A DNA stretch of 64,000 nt from Parvularculaceae bacterium (GCA_013389105.1 JACADZ010000078.1:146714-210713); one strand, 5' to 3'; numbered from the stretch's first letter, positions 1 through 9,807 are shown. The notes: generated by a model from the letters alone, not told the origin. Made by a program: numbers and translations.

Positions 1-1
1 G

Positions 2-256
2 GTCCTGCCGGGGCTCGTCGGCGCCTCGGTCGCTTGGATCGGCGCCCTCCCCGTCGGGGCGTTCGGGATCGCGATGCCCAATGTCGCCCGCTTCCTCTTG
101 GTAATCGGCGCGCTCATCTTCCTGCTCCTGCGCGATCTCAGAGCGGTGTCGATCGGGCTCCTGCCGCCCTGGTATGGACCCTTGCGCATGCGCCTTACCT
201 TTTGGGCGTGCATTTCGCTGATCCTGATCGGGTCAAGGCTGCTGCTGCGGATTTAG
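2..256 (+). CDS. C-terminal part of a small membrane protein (5' truncated)
   Basis: The frame is open from the left edge of the window to a TAG at 254-256, so only the C-terminal 84 residues are seen. The visible part is almost entirely hydrophobic, with about three membrane segments separated by short loops containing Arg and Asp (for example LLLRDLRAV). The first in-window ATG at 74 lies inside a hydrophobic stretch and is unlikely to be the true start. I do not recognise the family. The next gene begins 55 bases downstream on the same strand. Confidence 0.5.
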   Translation, partial: VLPGLVGASVAWIGALPVGAFGIAMPNVARFLLVIGALIFLLLRDLRAVSIGLLPPWYGPLRMRLTFWACISLILIGSRLLLRI

Positions 257-310
257 GTTCGACGCGGTCCGCTGTAGGCTCTACCACAGGAGCATCTGTC
301 GCGAGACGTT

Positions 311-2062
311 ATGGCCTTCGACCTAAAGATCGCCAACGGCATGGTTCACGACGGAAGCGGCAGACCGCCGCGGCGCGCCGACATCGGCGTCCGCGACGGC
401 CGCATCGCCGAGATCGGCGGGTGCCGGGCCGCCGCCGATCGCATCATCGACGCCGAGGGCGCGATCGTGACGCCCGGCTTCATCGATCTGCACACCCATT
501 ACGACGGACAGATTTCGTGGGACGAAGAGCTGCGCCCGTCCGTCAATTTCGGCGTCACCACAGTGCTGATGGGAAATTGCGGCGTCGGCTTCGCGCCCGT
601 TCGGCCGAAGGATCACGACCGCCTCATCCGCCTGATGGAGGGCGTCGAAGACATTCCCGGCACGGCGCTGCACGAAGGCATTCGCTGGGGCTGGGAGAGC
701 TTCGGCGAGTATCTCTCGCGCATCGACGCGATGCCGCATACGATCGACTTCGCCGCCATGGCCGTGCACGACCCCATTCGCGTCTACGCCATGGGCGAGC
801 GGGCGACCCATCGCGAGCAGGCGACCGCCGACGAGCTGGGCCATATGCAGGCGCTGCTGAAAGAGGCGCTCGACGCGGGCGCTGCAGGCTTTTCCATCGG
901 CCGCTCCGACATTCACCGCACCGCCGACGGCGACTGGACGCCATCTTCAGAAGCCAGCCGCGAGGAGCTGGTCGCGCTCGCCTCGGTTATGAAGGGCCGC
1001 AGGCGCGGCGTCCTGCAGATCGTCAACGATTTCAATCTCGAGCGCGAAGGCGATCAGTTCGCCGAAGAATTCGCGCTGGTCGAAGCCTTCGCGCGCGCCG
1101 GGGATCGACCCTGCTCGATCTCATTGATGCAACGCGATTTCGCGCCCGACCAGTGGCTGCGCATTTTGAAGGAGACCGAACGCCTCAACGCCGACGGCGT
1201 CGATTTCCGCGTGCAGGTCGCGCCGCGCGGCATCGGCGTCTTCAACGGCCTCCAATGCTCCATGCACCCCCTGATGGCGCAGCCGCTCTATCAGTCGATC
1301 AAGGACCTTCCGCTCGCAGCGCGGGTCGCGATCATGCGCGACCCCGATTTCCGGCGCCGCTGCCTCGCCGACCCGCCGGTGAAGCTCTCGGGACCGGGCT
1401 CCTCCGTTCCGCCGATCGTCGATGCGCTCATCGCCGGCATCGGCTTCGTGGCGAACAAATTCTACCGCCTCGGCGAGACGCCTGATTACGATCAGGGCGC
1501 CGAAGGATCGCTTGGGGCCGAAGCGCGGCGCGACGGCGTCTCTGTGATGGAGAAGCTCTACGACACGCTCCTCGAACTCGACGGCAAGCAGCTCATCTAT
1601 TTCCCGATCTACAATTACTCCGAGTTCTCCTACGACAATGTCGGCCGCATGCTGCGCCATCCGAACGCCCTGCTCGGCCTCTCCGACGGCGGCGCTCATG
1701 TCGGCACCATCTGCGACGCGTCGTTCCCGGCCTATCTCCTGAGCTACTGGACGCGCGACCGCGGGAAGGATCGCATCGCCCTGCCCCGAGCCGTGCAGAT
1801 GCTGACCGCCGACGCCGCCGATTATCTGGGCCTGGAAGATCGCGGACGATTGCGCGTCGGCATGCGCGCCGACATCAACGTCATCGACTATGACGGCTTG
1901 TCGCTGAAAGCGCCGCGCATGGTGAAAGACCTCCCCGCCGGCGGCCAGCGCCTCTTGCAGGACGCGCACGGCTTCCGCGCAACGCTCGTCAACGGCCGGC
2001 AGGTGATCGCTGACGATCAGGTGACGGACGAACGGCCGGGACGGCTGGTGAGATTCAATTGA
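311..2062 (+). CDS. N-acyl-D-amino-acid deacylase family amidohydrolase
   Basis: This 583-residue protein belongs to the amidohydrolase superfamily, in the branch of N-acyl-D-amino-acid deacylases and D-aminoacylases, which hydrolyse N-acyl amides at a metal centre. The first metal-binding motif is at H61-H63 (DLHTHYDGQ). It is followed by the family block VNFGVTTVLMGNCGVG near residue 80. Near residue 460 comes SDGGAHVG, which carries the late Asp/His residues. The C-terminus has the usual small beta-sandwich ending in a VNG turn. Length and motifs are typical and nothing looks broken. A RidA gene starts 13 bases downstream and an iron alcohol dehydrogenase follows, which suggests one catabolic operon. 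The true substrate is unknown; many members are annotated as deacylases without proof. Confidence 0.85.
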   Translation: MAFDLKIANGMVHDGSGRPPRRADIGVRDGRIAEIGGCRAAADRIIDAEGAIVTPGFIDLHTHYDGQISWDEELRPSVNFGVTTVLMGNCGVGFAPVRPKDHDRLIRLMEGVEDIPGTALHEGIRWGWESFGEYLSRIDAMPHTIDFAAMAVHDPIRVYAMGERATHREQATADELGHMQALLKEALDAGAAGFSIGRSDIHRTADGDWTPSSEASREELVALASVMKGRRRGVLQIVNDFNLEREGDQFAEEFALVEAFARAGDRPCSISLMQRDFAPDQWLRILKETERLNADGVDFRVQVAPRGIGVFNGLQCSMHPLMAQPLYQSIKDLPLAARVAIMRDPDFRRRCLADPPVKLSGPGSSVPPIVDALIAGIGFVANKFYRLGETPDYDQGAEGSLGAEARRDGVSVMEKLYDTLLELDGKQLIYFPIYNYSEFSYDNVGRMLRHPNALLGLSDGGAHVGTICDASFPAYLLSYWTRDRGKDRIALPRAVQMLTADAADYLGLEDRGRLRVGMRADINVIDYDGLSLKAPRMVKDLPAGGQRLLQDAHGFRATLVNGRQVIADDQVTDERPGRLVRFN

Positions 2063-2075
2063 TCCGGGAGAGATT

Positions 2076-2471
2076 ATGGAAAAGCGTACGATCAATCCGA
2101 CGCCATGGTTGCAGCATTTTCACATCAACCACGGGGTCGAGGTGCGGGGCGGAACGCGCACGCTCTATCTTTCCGGTCAGACCGCCTCCGCGCCCGATGG
2201 CGCGCCGCTTCACCCCGGCGACCTCGGCGCGCAGTTCCACGAGGCCTGGCGGCAGGTGAAGGCGGCGCTCAAGTCCGCCGATATGACGCCGGCCAATATC
2301 GTGCGCCTCGGCATCTACACGACCGACGTCGATCGCTTCATGCGCGAGGCGGATGGATTGGTCGCCGTATTTCCGGCGGACGGCTGCAGCCTCTGCTGCA
2401 CGCTGCTCGGCGTGACGCGGCTCTACGATCCCGCCATTCTCGTGGAGCTTGAGGCGACTGCAGTCGCCTGA
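2076..2471 (+). CDS. RidA/YjgF family protein
   Basis: A 131-residue single-domain protein of the RidA (YjgF/YER057c/UK114) family, whose founding members hydrolyse reactive enamine/imine intermediates released by PLP enzymes. The beta-strand start (TLYLSGQTA) is clear. Arg115 in VTRLYDPA, followed by VELEA, aligns with the catalytic Arg of RidA, so imine deaminase activity is possible. A GGGAGAG Shine-Dalgarno sequence sits just before the ATG. It lies between the amidohydrolase and the alcohol dehydrogenase with very short gaps, so it probably acts on an intermediate of that pathway; this is inference. Confidence 0.85.
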   Translation: MEKRTINPTPWLQHFHINHGVEVRGGTRTLYLSGQTASAPDGAPLHPGDLGAQFHEAWRQVKAALKSADMTPANIVRLGIYTTDVDRFMREADGLVAVFPADGCSLCCTLLGVTRLYDPAILVELEATAVA

Positions 2472-2481
2472 TCGGGGCATC

Positions 2482-3627
2482 ATGCGCTTCACCTTCCGCA
2501 CCGTTCCCTCCATCATCTTCGAGACCGGGGCCTCCGCGCGCCTAGGCGACATCGTCAAGTCGCGGATGATGCGGCCCGTCGTCGTCACCGACCAGGGCAT
2601 CGTGAAGGCTGGACTCATCCAGCCCGCGCTGCAGAGTCTGAATAAGGCGGGGCTCGATTATCATCTCTTCGACAGGATCGAGGCCGACCCGCCGGCGCGC
2701 GTCGTTCGTCAGTCCGTCGACATCGCGCGCGCGCACAAGGCCGACGGCGTCATAGGCTTCGGCGGCGGCTCGTCGATGGACACGGCGAAGGTGATCGCCG
2801 TGCTCCTCAACTCGACACAGCGGCTCGAAGACATTTACGGCACGGACAACGTCAAGGGCGGGCGCAGCGCCCTCGCGCTCATTCCCACGACGGCGGGGAC
2901 AGGATCGGAAGTGACCGACATCGCCGTCGTCACCACCGACGGCGACCAGAAAATCGGCATCCTCGGCGATCAGCTTTTCGCTGATGTCGCCATTCTCGAT
3001 CCCGCTCTCACCTACGGCCTGCCGCGCCATGTGACGGCCGCGACGGGCGTCGACGCCATGGTGCACGCGATCGAGGCCTACACGAACCGTCACCGCAAGA
3101 ACCCGGTCTCCGACGCCCTCGCGCGCGAGGCGCTGCGGCTCCTGTCGCGGAACATCATCGCCGCCTGCGAGACGCCCGGCGACGCGGTCGTTCGCGCTAA
3201 CATGCTGCTCGGCGCCATGCTCGCGGGACAGGCGTTTACCAACTCGCCCGTCGGCGCCGTGCACGGAATGGCCTATCCTTTGGGCGCGCTCTTCCACATC
3301 CCGCACGGGGCGTCGAACGCGCTGATGCTCGAGCCGGTGCTGAAGTTCAATCTATCGGCGGCGGCGCCGCTCTACGCCGAACTTGGCGACGTTATCGGCG
3401 CCAACGCCACCGGCGGTTTCGCCGAACGCGCCGCCGCCTTCATCGACCGACTGATGGAGATCGTCGCTGCGACCGGAGTCGAGCGCCGCCTCTCGAAACT
3501 CGGCATTTCTCACAACGATCTCCCGCGCATGGCCGAGGACGCGATGAAGGCGCAGCGCGTTATGCAGAACAACCCGCGCGAAGTGACGTATGAGGCGGCT
3601 TTGACGATGTATGGCGAAGTGCTTTAG
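2482..3627 (+). CDS. iron-containing (type III) alcohol dehydrogenase
   Basis: A 381-residue NAD(P)-dependent alcohol dehydrogenase of the metal-dependent group III family. The nucleotide-binding loop GFGGGSSMDTAK lies near residue 95. The metal-site region has TGVDAMVHAIEAY near 190-205, and HGMAYPLGALFHIPHG near 265-280 supplies the remaining His ligands. I chose the ATG at 2482 because the family begins with MRF.FRTVPSI; a GTG further upstream at 2449 would overlap ridA. The gene follows ridA by 10 bases and is probably co-transcribed. The substrate alcohol or aldehyde cannot be told from sequence. Confidence 0.88.
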   Translation: MRFTFRTVPSIIFETGASARLGDIVKSRMMRPVVVTDQGIVKAGLIQPALQSLNKAGLDYHLFDRIEADPPARVVRQSVDIARAHKADGVIGFGGGSSMDTAKVIAVLLNSTQRLEDIYGTDNVKGGRSALALIPTTAGTGSEVTDIAVVTTDGDQKIGILGDQLFADVAILDPALTYGLPRHVTAATGVDAMVHAIEAYTNRHRKNPVSDALAREALRLLSRNIIAACETPGDAVVRANMLLGAMLAGQAFTNSPVGAVHGMAYPLGALFHIPHGASNALMLEPVLKFNLSAAAPLYAELGDVIGANATGGFAERAAAFIDRLMEIVAATGVERRLSKLGISHNDLPRMAEDAMKAQRVMQNNPREVTYEAALTMYGEVL

Positions 3628-3669
3628 CTCGCGCCGCCTCTTGCCCGCTCGCCGTTTAACCAGTCATTC

Positions 3670-4086
3670 ATGAGCCGCTCCTCATACCCCCACATCCTCC
3701 CCATCCAGACCCGCTGGGCGGATAACGACGTCTACGGACATGTGAACAACGTCGCCTATTACGGCTATTTCGACACCATCGTGAACGCGTATCTCATCGC
3801 CTCAGGCGCTCTCGACCTCCACACCGGGGCCGTCATCGGCCTAGTCGTAGAAACGGGGTGTCGCTATTTTGCGCCGCTCGCCTTTCCCGAACAGCTCGAA
3901 GGGGCCTTGCGGGTCGCGAAGATCGGCAATTCCTCGGTGCGCTATGAACTCGCGATCTTCAGGGCCGGGGACGACAAGCCCGCCGCCGAGGGTCATTTCG
4001 TCCATGTCTATGTGGATCGTGAAACCCGCCGGCCGACGACTTTGCCCGACAAATTCCGCGCCGCTCTCGAACCGGTCCGCGTCTGA
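3670..4086 (+). CDS. acyl-CoA thioesterase, hotdog (4HBT/YbgC-like) family
   Basis: A 138-residue hotdog-fold protein. The signature [13 protein letters not shown] near residues 15-27 contains the Asp (D20) expected to be catalytic, and the long hotdog helix follows ([14 protein letters not shown]). Such proteins hydrolyse acyl-CoA thioesters in the cytoplasm. It starts 42 bases after the alcohol dehydrogenase on the same strand and may be read with it. The acyl specificity is unknown. Confidence 0.85.
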   Translation: MSRSSYPHILPIQTRWADNDVYGHVNNVAYYGYFDTIVNAYLIASGALDLHTGAVIGLVVETGCRYFAPLAFPEQLEGALRVAKIGNSSVRYELAIFRAGDDKPAAEGHFVHVYVDRETRRPTTLPDKFRAALEPVRV

Positions 4087-4110
4087 CGGGATCGCGCTCT
4101 GCCGCGGTTC

Positions 4111-4599
4111 TCAACCGGCAGCGGCCTCGATGAGGCCCAGAACGTAAGAGAGCGCGAAGGGTGAAACTGCGGCAGTCGCAACGATCGCCATGTTGCGTAT
4201 AGCGGACCGCGATATGAAAGGCCGTCCGTCGCGGCGTCCGCCCGCCTGGCGGACTCCCATAAACGCGAGTCGGACCGCCCCGGCGACGGCGGACGCGAGC
4301 ATGAACAGCAGAACTGGGAAAAGATAGGCCATGCCGGCAGGGCCCATTTTCTCTGCGGCGCCGACGGCCTCTAGCCCGATGAGAACGCCGACAAAGGCGA
4401 TGACGAAGGCCACCGACATCTGCGCGGCGAATGCCCACCAGTCGCGCGAGAGAACCGAAAGTATCGGCAGCGCCGCCGCATAGCCGACCATGGGCAGAAC
4501 GACGGCCTCGCCCGCGCCGTCACGATAGACGGCGAGCGCCGCCGCGGCGACCGCAGCGAACAGCGCCGTCAAAACCCAAGGCACGCCCGCGCCGAACAT
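4111..4599 (-). CDS. small integral membrane protein of unknown function
   Basis: A 162-residue protein with four to five predicted membrane segments: one at residues 8-24, one near 33-48, one near 58-78, one near 90-110 and one near 135-155. A basic loop (RQAGGRRDGRPF) precedes the last segment. I do not recognise the family. It is convergent with the thioesterase gene and divergent from mccB, so it is a single-gene unit. Confidence 0.55.
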   Translation of the reverse strand: MFGAGVPWVLTALFAAVAAAALAVYRDGAGEAVVLPMVGYAAALPILSVLSRDWWAFAAQMSVAFVIAFVGVLIGLEAVGAAEKMGPAGMAYLFPVLLFMLASAVAGAVRLAFMGVRQAGGRRDGRPFISRSAIRNMAIVATAAVSPFALSYVLGLIEAAAG

Positions 4600-4730
4600 G
4601 GCGACCCCCGCTGCGGGCCTATCCCGCCCGTTACTGCGTTTAGCATGAGACCGGCGGCCTGGCGACCTTCCGCCCGCCGTCGGGCTCTGTTAGACGAAAA
4701 TAAACGCTGAGGAAGCGCTCCCGCTCGCCC

Positions 4731-6335
4731 ATGCCTGTCATCCAGTCGAAGATCGATACGCGTTCTGATGGTTTTGCCGCCAACGCCGCCGCCATGCGGA
4801 AACTCGTCGCCGAGCTGAAGGCGAACGCCGCGAAGATCGCGGCGGGCGGCGGGGAGCGTTATGCGGCGCGACACAAGGAGCGGGGCAAGCTGCTCGCGCG
4901 CGAGCGCATCGAGCGCTTGCTTGATCCCGGCGCGCCGTTTCTCGAACTTGGCAATTTCGCCGCCTTCGGCATGTATTCGGGCGACGTCAACGCCGCCGGG
5001 ATCGTCACCGGGATCGGGAGGATCGAGGGCGTCGAGTGCATGATCGTCGCCAACGACCCGACGGTCAAAGGCGGCACCTATCACCCGATGACGGTGAAGA
5101 AGCACCTGCGCGCGCAGGAGATCGCCGGGGAGAACCGGCTCCCCTGCGTCTATCTTGTCGAGTCGGGCGGCGCGTTCCTCCCCATGCAGGACGAGGTTTT
5201 TCCGGATAAGGACGATTTCGGGCGAATCTTCTACAACCAGGCCAATCTCTCCGCCGCCGGCATCCCCCAGATTGCGGTGGTGCATGGCTCCTGCACGGCC
5301 GGCGGCGCCTATGTGCCGGCGATGTCGGACGAGGCGATCATCGTGCGCCGTCAGGGCACGATTTTTCTCGGCGGCCCGCCGCTCGTCAAAGCCGCGACCG
5401 GCGAGATCGTCAGCGCTGAGGACCTAGGCGGCGGCGACGTGCATACGCGCCAGTCGGGCGTCGCCGACCATCTCGCCGAGGACGACGACCATGCGCTGGG
5501 CCTCGCTCGCGCTATTGTCTCGCGCCTCAACTGGCGTAAACTTGGCGTACTGACAACCGCCGCGCCGGCGCCGCCCGCCTATGACGCGGAGGAGATCTAC
5601 GGCGTCGTCGAGCAGGATATCCGCAAGCCCTATGATGCGCGCGAGATCATCGCGCGCATGGTGGACGCGTCGCGCTTCGACGAATTCAAGCCGCTCTACG
5701 GGTCGACGCTGGTGACGGGGTTCGCGCATCTGCACGGCTTTCCCGTGGGCGTGCTCGCCAATAACGGCATCCTGTTTTCGGAAAGCGCGGTCAAAGGCGC
5801 GCATTTCATCGAGCTCTGCTGCCAGCGCGGCGTGCCGCTCGTCTTTCTGCAGAACATCACCGGCTTCATGGTCGGCAGGGCGGCGGAAGCGGGCGGCATC
5901 GCCAAGGACGGCGCCAAGCTCGTCACTGCGGTCGCGACGGCGCGGGTGCCGAAATTCACGGTGATCGTCGGCGGCTCCTACGGCGCCGGCAATTACGGCA
6001 TGTGCGGGCGCGCCTATTCCCCGCGCTTCCTTTTCATGTGGCCGAACGCGCGCATCTCGGTGATGGGCGGCGAGCAGGCGGCGAGCGTGCTCGCGACCGT
6101 CCGCCGCGAGGGCCTCCGCGCCAGCGAAGAATGGCCGCCGGCGGAGGAGGAAAAGTTCAAAAACGAGATCCGCGCGAATTACGACGCGCAGGGCTCGCCC
6201 TATTACTCTTCAGCCCGCCTCTGGGACGACGGCGTCATCGACCCGGCGCAGACGCGCGACGTACTGGGGCTTTGCATCTCCGCGTCGCTGAACGCCGCGA
6301 TTGAGCCGACGAAGTTCGGCGTGTTCAGGATGTGA
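4731..6335 (+). CDS. mccB: methylcrotonoyl-CoA carboxylase carboxyltransferase (beta) subunit
   Basis: The 534-residue carboxyltransferase subunit of a biotin-dependent acyl-CoA carboxylase. It moves the carboxyl group from carboxybiotin to 3-methylcrotonyl-CoA in leucine breakdown. Two crotonase-fold halves are visible: the first carries [17 protein letters not shown] near residues 185-205, the second [20 protein letters not shown] near 410-430. The N-terminal [16 protein letters not shown] block is typical. The assignment to methylcrotonyl- rather than propionyl-CoA carboxylase rests on the neighbours: an enoyl-CoA hydratase directly after it, the biotin subunit and HMG-CoA lyase. Its stop falls just before the start of the hydratase gene. 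Confidence 0.9.
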   Translation: MPVIQSKIDTRSDGFAANAAAMRKLVAELKANAAKIAAGGGERYAARHKERGKLLARERIERLLDPGAPFLELGNFAAFGMYSGDVNAAGIVTGIGRIEGVECMIVANDPTVKGGTYHPMTVKKHLRAQEIAGENRLPCVYLVESGGAFLPMQDEVFPDKDDFGRIFYNQANLSAAGIPQIAVVHGSCTAGGAYVPAMSDEAIIVRRQGTIFLGGPPLVKAATGEIVSAEDLGGGDVHTRQSGVADHLAEDDDHALGLARAIVSRLNWRKLGVLTTAAPAPPAYDAEEIYGVVEQDIRKPYDAREIIARMVDASRFDEFKPLYGSTLVTGFAHLHGFPVGVLANNGILFSESAVKGAHFIELCCQRGVPLVFLQNITGFMVGRAAEAGGIAKDGAKLVTAVATARVPKFTVIVGGSYGAGNYGMCGRAYSPRFLFMWPNARISVMGGEQAASVLATVRREGLRASEEWPPAEEEKFKNEIRANYDAQGSPYYSSARLWDDGVIDPAQTRDVLGLCISASLNAAIEPTKFGVFRM

Positions 6336-6343
6336 GGGAGCCA

Positions 6344-7129
6344 ATGGCGCCTGTTCTTCTCACCACCATCGATAACCGCGGCGTCGCGCGGCTCACCATG
6401 AACCGCCCGGAAGTCCGCAACGCCTTCAACGAGGCGCTGATCGGCGCGATCTGCGATCAGGCGGCTAAGCTTTCGACCGACCAGAACGTACGCGTCATCG
6501 TCATCACCGGCGCAGGGTCCACGTTCTGCGCCGGCGCCGATCTCGACATGATGCGCCGCGTCGCCGATTACTCGCCCCAGGAGAACAAGGACGACGCGCG
6601 CCGCCTCGCGCACATGCTGCATTCGATCTATTCCTGCGAAAAACCGACCATCGCGCTCGTGAACGGCGCGGCGATGGGGGGCGGCGTCGGCATTCTCGCC
6701 GCCTGCGATATCGCCATCGCCGCCGAGGACGCCGTATTCGGCCTTACGGAAGTCAAGGTCGGGCTTATCCCCGCCGTCATCTCGCCCTTCGTCATGCGCG
6801 CCATGGGAACGCGCCAGGCGCGGCGCTTCTTCATGACCGGCGAGCGCTTCGACGCCGAGACGGCGCGGCGCATTTCGCTCGTGCACATGGTGGCGCTCGG
6901 GAGCCAGCTCGAAGCGACGCTCGAGGCCGTCATCAAGGACCTGCTCGCGAGCGGCCCGGGCGCGCAGAAGGAAGTGAAGGAACTCATTCGCGCGGTCGCC
7001 TTCCAGCCGGTCGATGAACGCACCATGGAGGATACGGCGACCCGCATCGCTCGCGTGCGCTCGAGTCCGGAAGGGCGGGAGGGCGTCCTCGCCTTTCTTG
7101 AGAAGCGGAAACCCGATTGGGCGAGATAG
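6344..7129 (+). CDS. enoyl-CoA hydratase/isomerase, probably methylglutaconyl-CoA hydratase
   Basis: A 261-residue crotonase-family enzyme that probably hydrates 3-methylglutaconyl-CoA to HMG-CoA (LiuC/AtuE-like role). The oxyanion-hole motifs FCAGADLDMM (residues 61-70) and AAMGGGVG (near 110-117) and the following LTEVKVGLIPA block are intact. I use the ATG at 6344 behind AGGGAG; a GTG at 6332, almost touching the mccB stop, is the alternative. It sits between the two carboxylase subunits, which fixes the pathway better than its own sequence does. The GNAT gene overlaps its 3' end by 13 bases. Confidence 0.85.
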   Translation: MAPVLLTTIDNRGVARLTMNRPEVRNAFNEALIGAICDQAAKLSTDQNVRVIVITGAGSTFCAGADLDMMRRVADYSPQENKDDARRLAHMLHSIYSCEKPTIALVNGAAMGGGVGILAACDIAIAAEDAVFGLTEVKVGLIPAVISPFVMRAMGTRQARRFFMTGERFDAETARRISLVHMVALGSQLEATLEAVIKDLLASGPGAQKEVKELIRAVAFQPVDERTMEDTATRIARVRSSPEGREGVLAFLEKRKPDWAR

Positions 7130-7629
7130 TTCTGATCCGCCGTGCCGAGCTCCTCGACCGAGCGGCGGCGCTCGCTGTCGTGGCCAGCGCCTTCGGCCGG
7201 GAGGACGAGGCGCGCCTCGTCGAGCGGATGTGGGCGGCCAAGGCGATCGAATTCGAGATCGTCGCAGCGGCGAATGAGAAGATTGTCGGCTACTGCGCCT
7301 GCTCGGCCGTGACGATCGATCCGCCGGTCGAGTTCCGCGTGCTCGGGCTCGCGCCGTTGGCCGTAACGCCGGCGCGGCAGAAACAGGGGGTCGGCTCGGC
7401 GCTGGTCGAACGGATGCTGGAGGACGTCCGCCGGGCGGGAGCGGGCGCCGTCGTGCTGCTGGGGCATCCGCGGTATTATCCCCGGTTCAAATTCGTTCCG
7501 GCCGCGACCAAGAACGTGCGATGGGACGTGCGCGACGCCAAGGAGGCCTTCCAGATGATCGAGTTCGCGGCGGTCTTTGACGGCAGGCCGCGCGTCGTGA
7601 GCTATCATCCGGCGCTCGGAGGCTTATGA
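7117..7629 (+). CDS. GNAT family N-acetyltransferase
   Basis: A 170-residue acetyltransferase with the acetyl-CoA loop near residue 85 (VTPARQKQGVGSALV, matching the Q/R-x-x-G-x-G/A pattern). It is followed by VVLLGHPRYYPRFKFVPA, the block seen in YhbS-like members. The start is TTG at 7117, giving a 13-base overlap with the hydratase gene. Translational coupling inside the leucine operon is therefore likely. The acceptor substrate is unknown. Confidence 0.8.
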   Translation: MGEIVLIRRAELLDRAAALAVVASAFGREDEARLVERMWAAKAIEFEIVAAANEKIVGYCACSAVTIDPPVEFRVLGLAPLAVTPARQKQGVGSALVERMLEDVRRAGAGAVVLLGHPRYYPRFKFVPAATKNVRWDVRDAKEAFQMIEFAAVFDGRPRVVSYHPALGGL

Positions 7630-7779
7630 GCAGCTTGTTCCGTATGCGAATGGACGCTCAACGGCCGATGGCGGCTGCATCCGCCCCTCTCGCCCTGTGG
7701 GGGCAAGCGGAGGAGGTGGCCGGGCATCGGAGGAAGTCCGCTCGGTTGAAAGCGAGGACCGCCCGCCGAGAGAGCGCCC

Positions 7780-9798
7780 ATGTTTCGTAAGATCCTCATC
7801 GCCAATCGCGGCGAGATCGCCATTCGCGTCGCGAAAACGGCGCGGCGGCTCGGGATCGCGGCCGTCGCGGTCTATTCGGACGCGGACGAAAGCGCCCCGC
7901 ATGCGCGCTTCTGCGACGAGGCGATCCGTATCGGCGGCCCTAAACCCGCCGACAGCTACCTGCGGATCGATCGCATCATCGACGCCTGCGTGAAGTCGGG
8001 CGCTGACGCCGTGCATCCCGGCTACGGCTTTCTTTCCGAGAACGCCGAGTTCGCCGAGGCGCTGGAGAAAGCCGGCATCGTCTTCATCGGGCCGACGGCG
8101 CAATCAATCCGCGCCATGGGCTCGAAATCGGCGGCGAAGGACCTGATGGAGAAAGCCGGCGTGCCGACGACTCCCGGCTATCAGGGCGCAGACCAGTCGC
8201 TCGACGTCTTCCGCCGCGAATGCGCGCGCATCGGCTACCCGGTCCTACTGAAGGCGACCGCCGGCGGCGGCGGCAAGGGCATGAAGATCGCGGCGCGCGA
8301 GGCCGATCTCGCCGAGGCGCTGGCGAGCGCGCAGCGCGAAGGCAAGAACTCGTTCGGCGACGATCGCGTGCTAGTTGAAAAATACGTGCCGCGCGCGAGG
8401 CACCTCGAAGTCCAGATCGTCGGCGACGGAAAGGGCGAGGTCGTTCACTTCTTTGAGCGCGACTGTTCGGTACAGCGCCGCCACCAAAAGATCATTGAGG
8501 AGGCGCCGGCTCCGCGCCTCCCCGCCGATGTGCGCCGGCGCCTGCACGAGATCGGCGTCAACGCCGGCAAAGCGGTCCAGTACCGCGGAGCCGGCACGGT
8601 CGAATGCCTCTATGACGGCGGCGCCAACGTCTATTTCATGGAGATGAACACCCGCCTGCAGGTCGAGCACCCGGTCACCGAGATGATCACCGGCGTCGAT
8701 CTCGTCGAATGGCAGATTCGCGTCGCGGCCGGCGAGGGCCTGCCCTTGAAGCAGGACGACATCCACGAGCGCGGCCACGCGTTCGAGGCGCGGCTCTACG
8801 CCGAAGACCCCGACAACAGTTTCGCGCCGTCGATCGGTAGGCTGACGACCCTTCGCCTGTCCGACCAAGCGCGCGTCGATTCCGGGGTCGAGGAGGGACA
8901 GGAGATCACGCCCTACTACGACCCGATGATCGCCAAGATCATCACGCACGGGGCCTCGCGCGTCGAGGCTCTCGGCAGGATGCGCGCGGCGTTGCGCGAG
9001 ACGCGCGTCGCCGGCGTCGAAACCAACGCGTGCTTCTTGCACGCGCTCTGCGCCGATGGCGATTTCGCGAGCGGCGACGTCTCCACGAAATACATCGACG
9101 AGCATCCTGATGGGCTGTTTGCACGACCGGCGGCCGACGCGCGGGTCTACGGAGCGGCGCTCCTGGCGAGGCATTTGGCGGCGCGCGCAGGCGGCGCCGA
9201 TCCGTGGGGCGCTCTCACGGGTTTCCGCCTGAACAAGGCCGCGAAGGCGATCTACTGGATCGACGTCGATGGCGCCCCAGCCATCGCCCGGCTTTTCCGC
9301 CACGGCCAAGCGCTCGACATCGAGATCGAACCGCGCGCGACCGCGGCCGCGCGAAAGGAAGGCAAGGGCGGCGGCGAGTCCATGCGGTTTTCCGTTGCGA
9401 TGCCCTCTCCCCCCGCTCATCCCGGCGGGGTTGGGCTTCGCTTATCCATCAACGGCGAGGCCTTCGACGCCTTCGTCGCGCCGCATGGCGGGAAGCATCG
9501 CGTCTTCATCGGCGCCGAGAGCTGGGATGTTTCGTTCCCCGATCCGCTCTCCGGCGCCGGCGGCCATCACTCTGTGGAAGGCTCCCTCGTCGCGCCGATG
9601 CCGGGGGTCGTGACTCTCCTCAAGGCGAAGCCCGGCGAGGCGGTCGCCGCCGGCGCCGTGCTCATGGTCATGGAAGCGATGAAAATGGAGCACGCCATCA
9701 AGGCCCCGCACGACGGAACCATCAAGGCGTTCCGCTTCAAGGCCGGCGATCAGGTGAGGCAAGGCGACATGCTGGTCGAGTTCGAAGAGACGGCGTAG
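7780..9798 (+). CDS. mccA: methylcrotonoyl-CoA carboxylase biotin carboxylase/carrier (alpha) subunit
   Basis: A 672-residue protein that carboxylates biotin using ATP and bicarbonate. It has an N-terminal biotin carboxylase domain (FRKILIANRGEIAIRV at residues 2-17; an ATP-grasp Gly-rich loop near 163-171; MEMNTRLQVEHPVTE near 287-301), a linker domain, and a C-terminal biotinyl domain with VMEAMKMEHAIKAP, where K635 is the expected biotinylation site. Length is normal for the alpha subunit. It pairs with the carboxyltransferase at 4731 and is followed by HMG-CoA lyase 9 bases later. Confidence 0.92.
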   Translation: MFRKILIANRGEIAIRVAKTARRLGIAAVAVYSDADESAPHARFCDEAIRIGGPKPADSYLRIDRIIDACVKSGADAVHPGYGFLSENAEFAEALEKAGIVFIGPTAQSIRAMGSKSAAKDLMEKAGVPTTPGYQGADQSLDVFRRECARIGYPVLLKATAGGGGKGMKIAAREADLAEALASAQREGKNSFGDDRVLVEKYVPRARHLEVQIVGDGKGEVVHFFERDCSVQRRHQKIIEEAPAPRLPADVRRRLHEIGVNAGKAVQYRGAGTVECLYDGGANVYFMEMNTRLQVEHPVTEMITGVDLVEWQIRVAAGEGLPLKQDDIHERGHAFEARLYAEDPDNSFAPSIGRLTTLRLSDQARVDSGVEEGQEITPYYDPMIAKIITHGASRVEALGRMRAALRETRVAGVETNACFLHALCADGDFASGDVSTKYIDEHPDGLFARPAADARVYGAALLARHLAARAGGADPWGALTGFRLNKAAKAIYWIDVDGAPAIARLFRHGQALDIEIEPRATAAARKEGKGGGESMRFSVAMPSPPAHPGGVGLRLSINGEAFDAFVAPHGGKHRVFIGAESWDVSFPDPLSGAGGHHSVEGSLVAPMPGVVTLLKAKPGEAVAAGAVLMVMEAMKMEHAIKAPHDGTIKAFRFKAGDQVRQGDMLVEFEETA

Positions 9799-9807
9799 AC
9801 TCGCGTC

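Noticed and set aside
4569..5285. 238-codon minus-strand frame across the mccB promoter
   Set aside because: It is antisense to the well-supported carboxyltransferase gene and overlaps the membrane-protein gene; no motif is seen.
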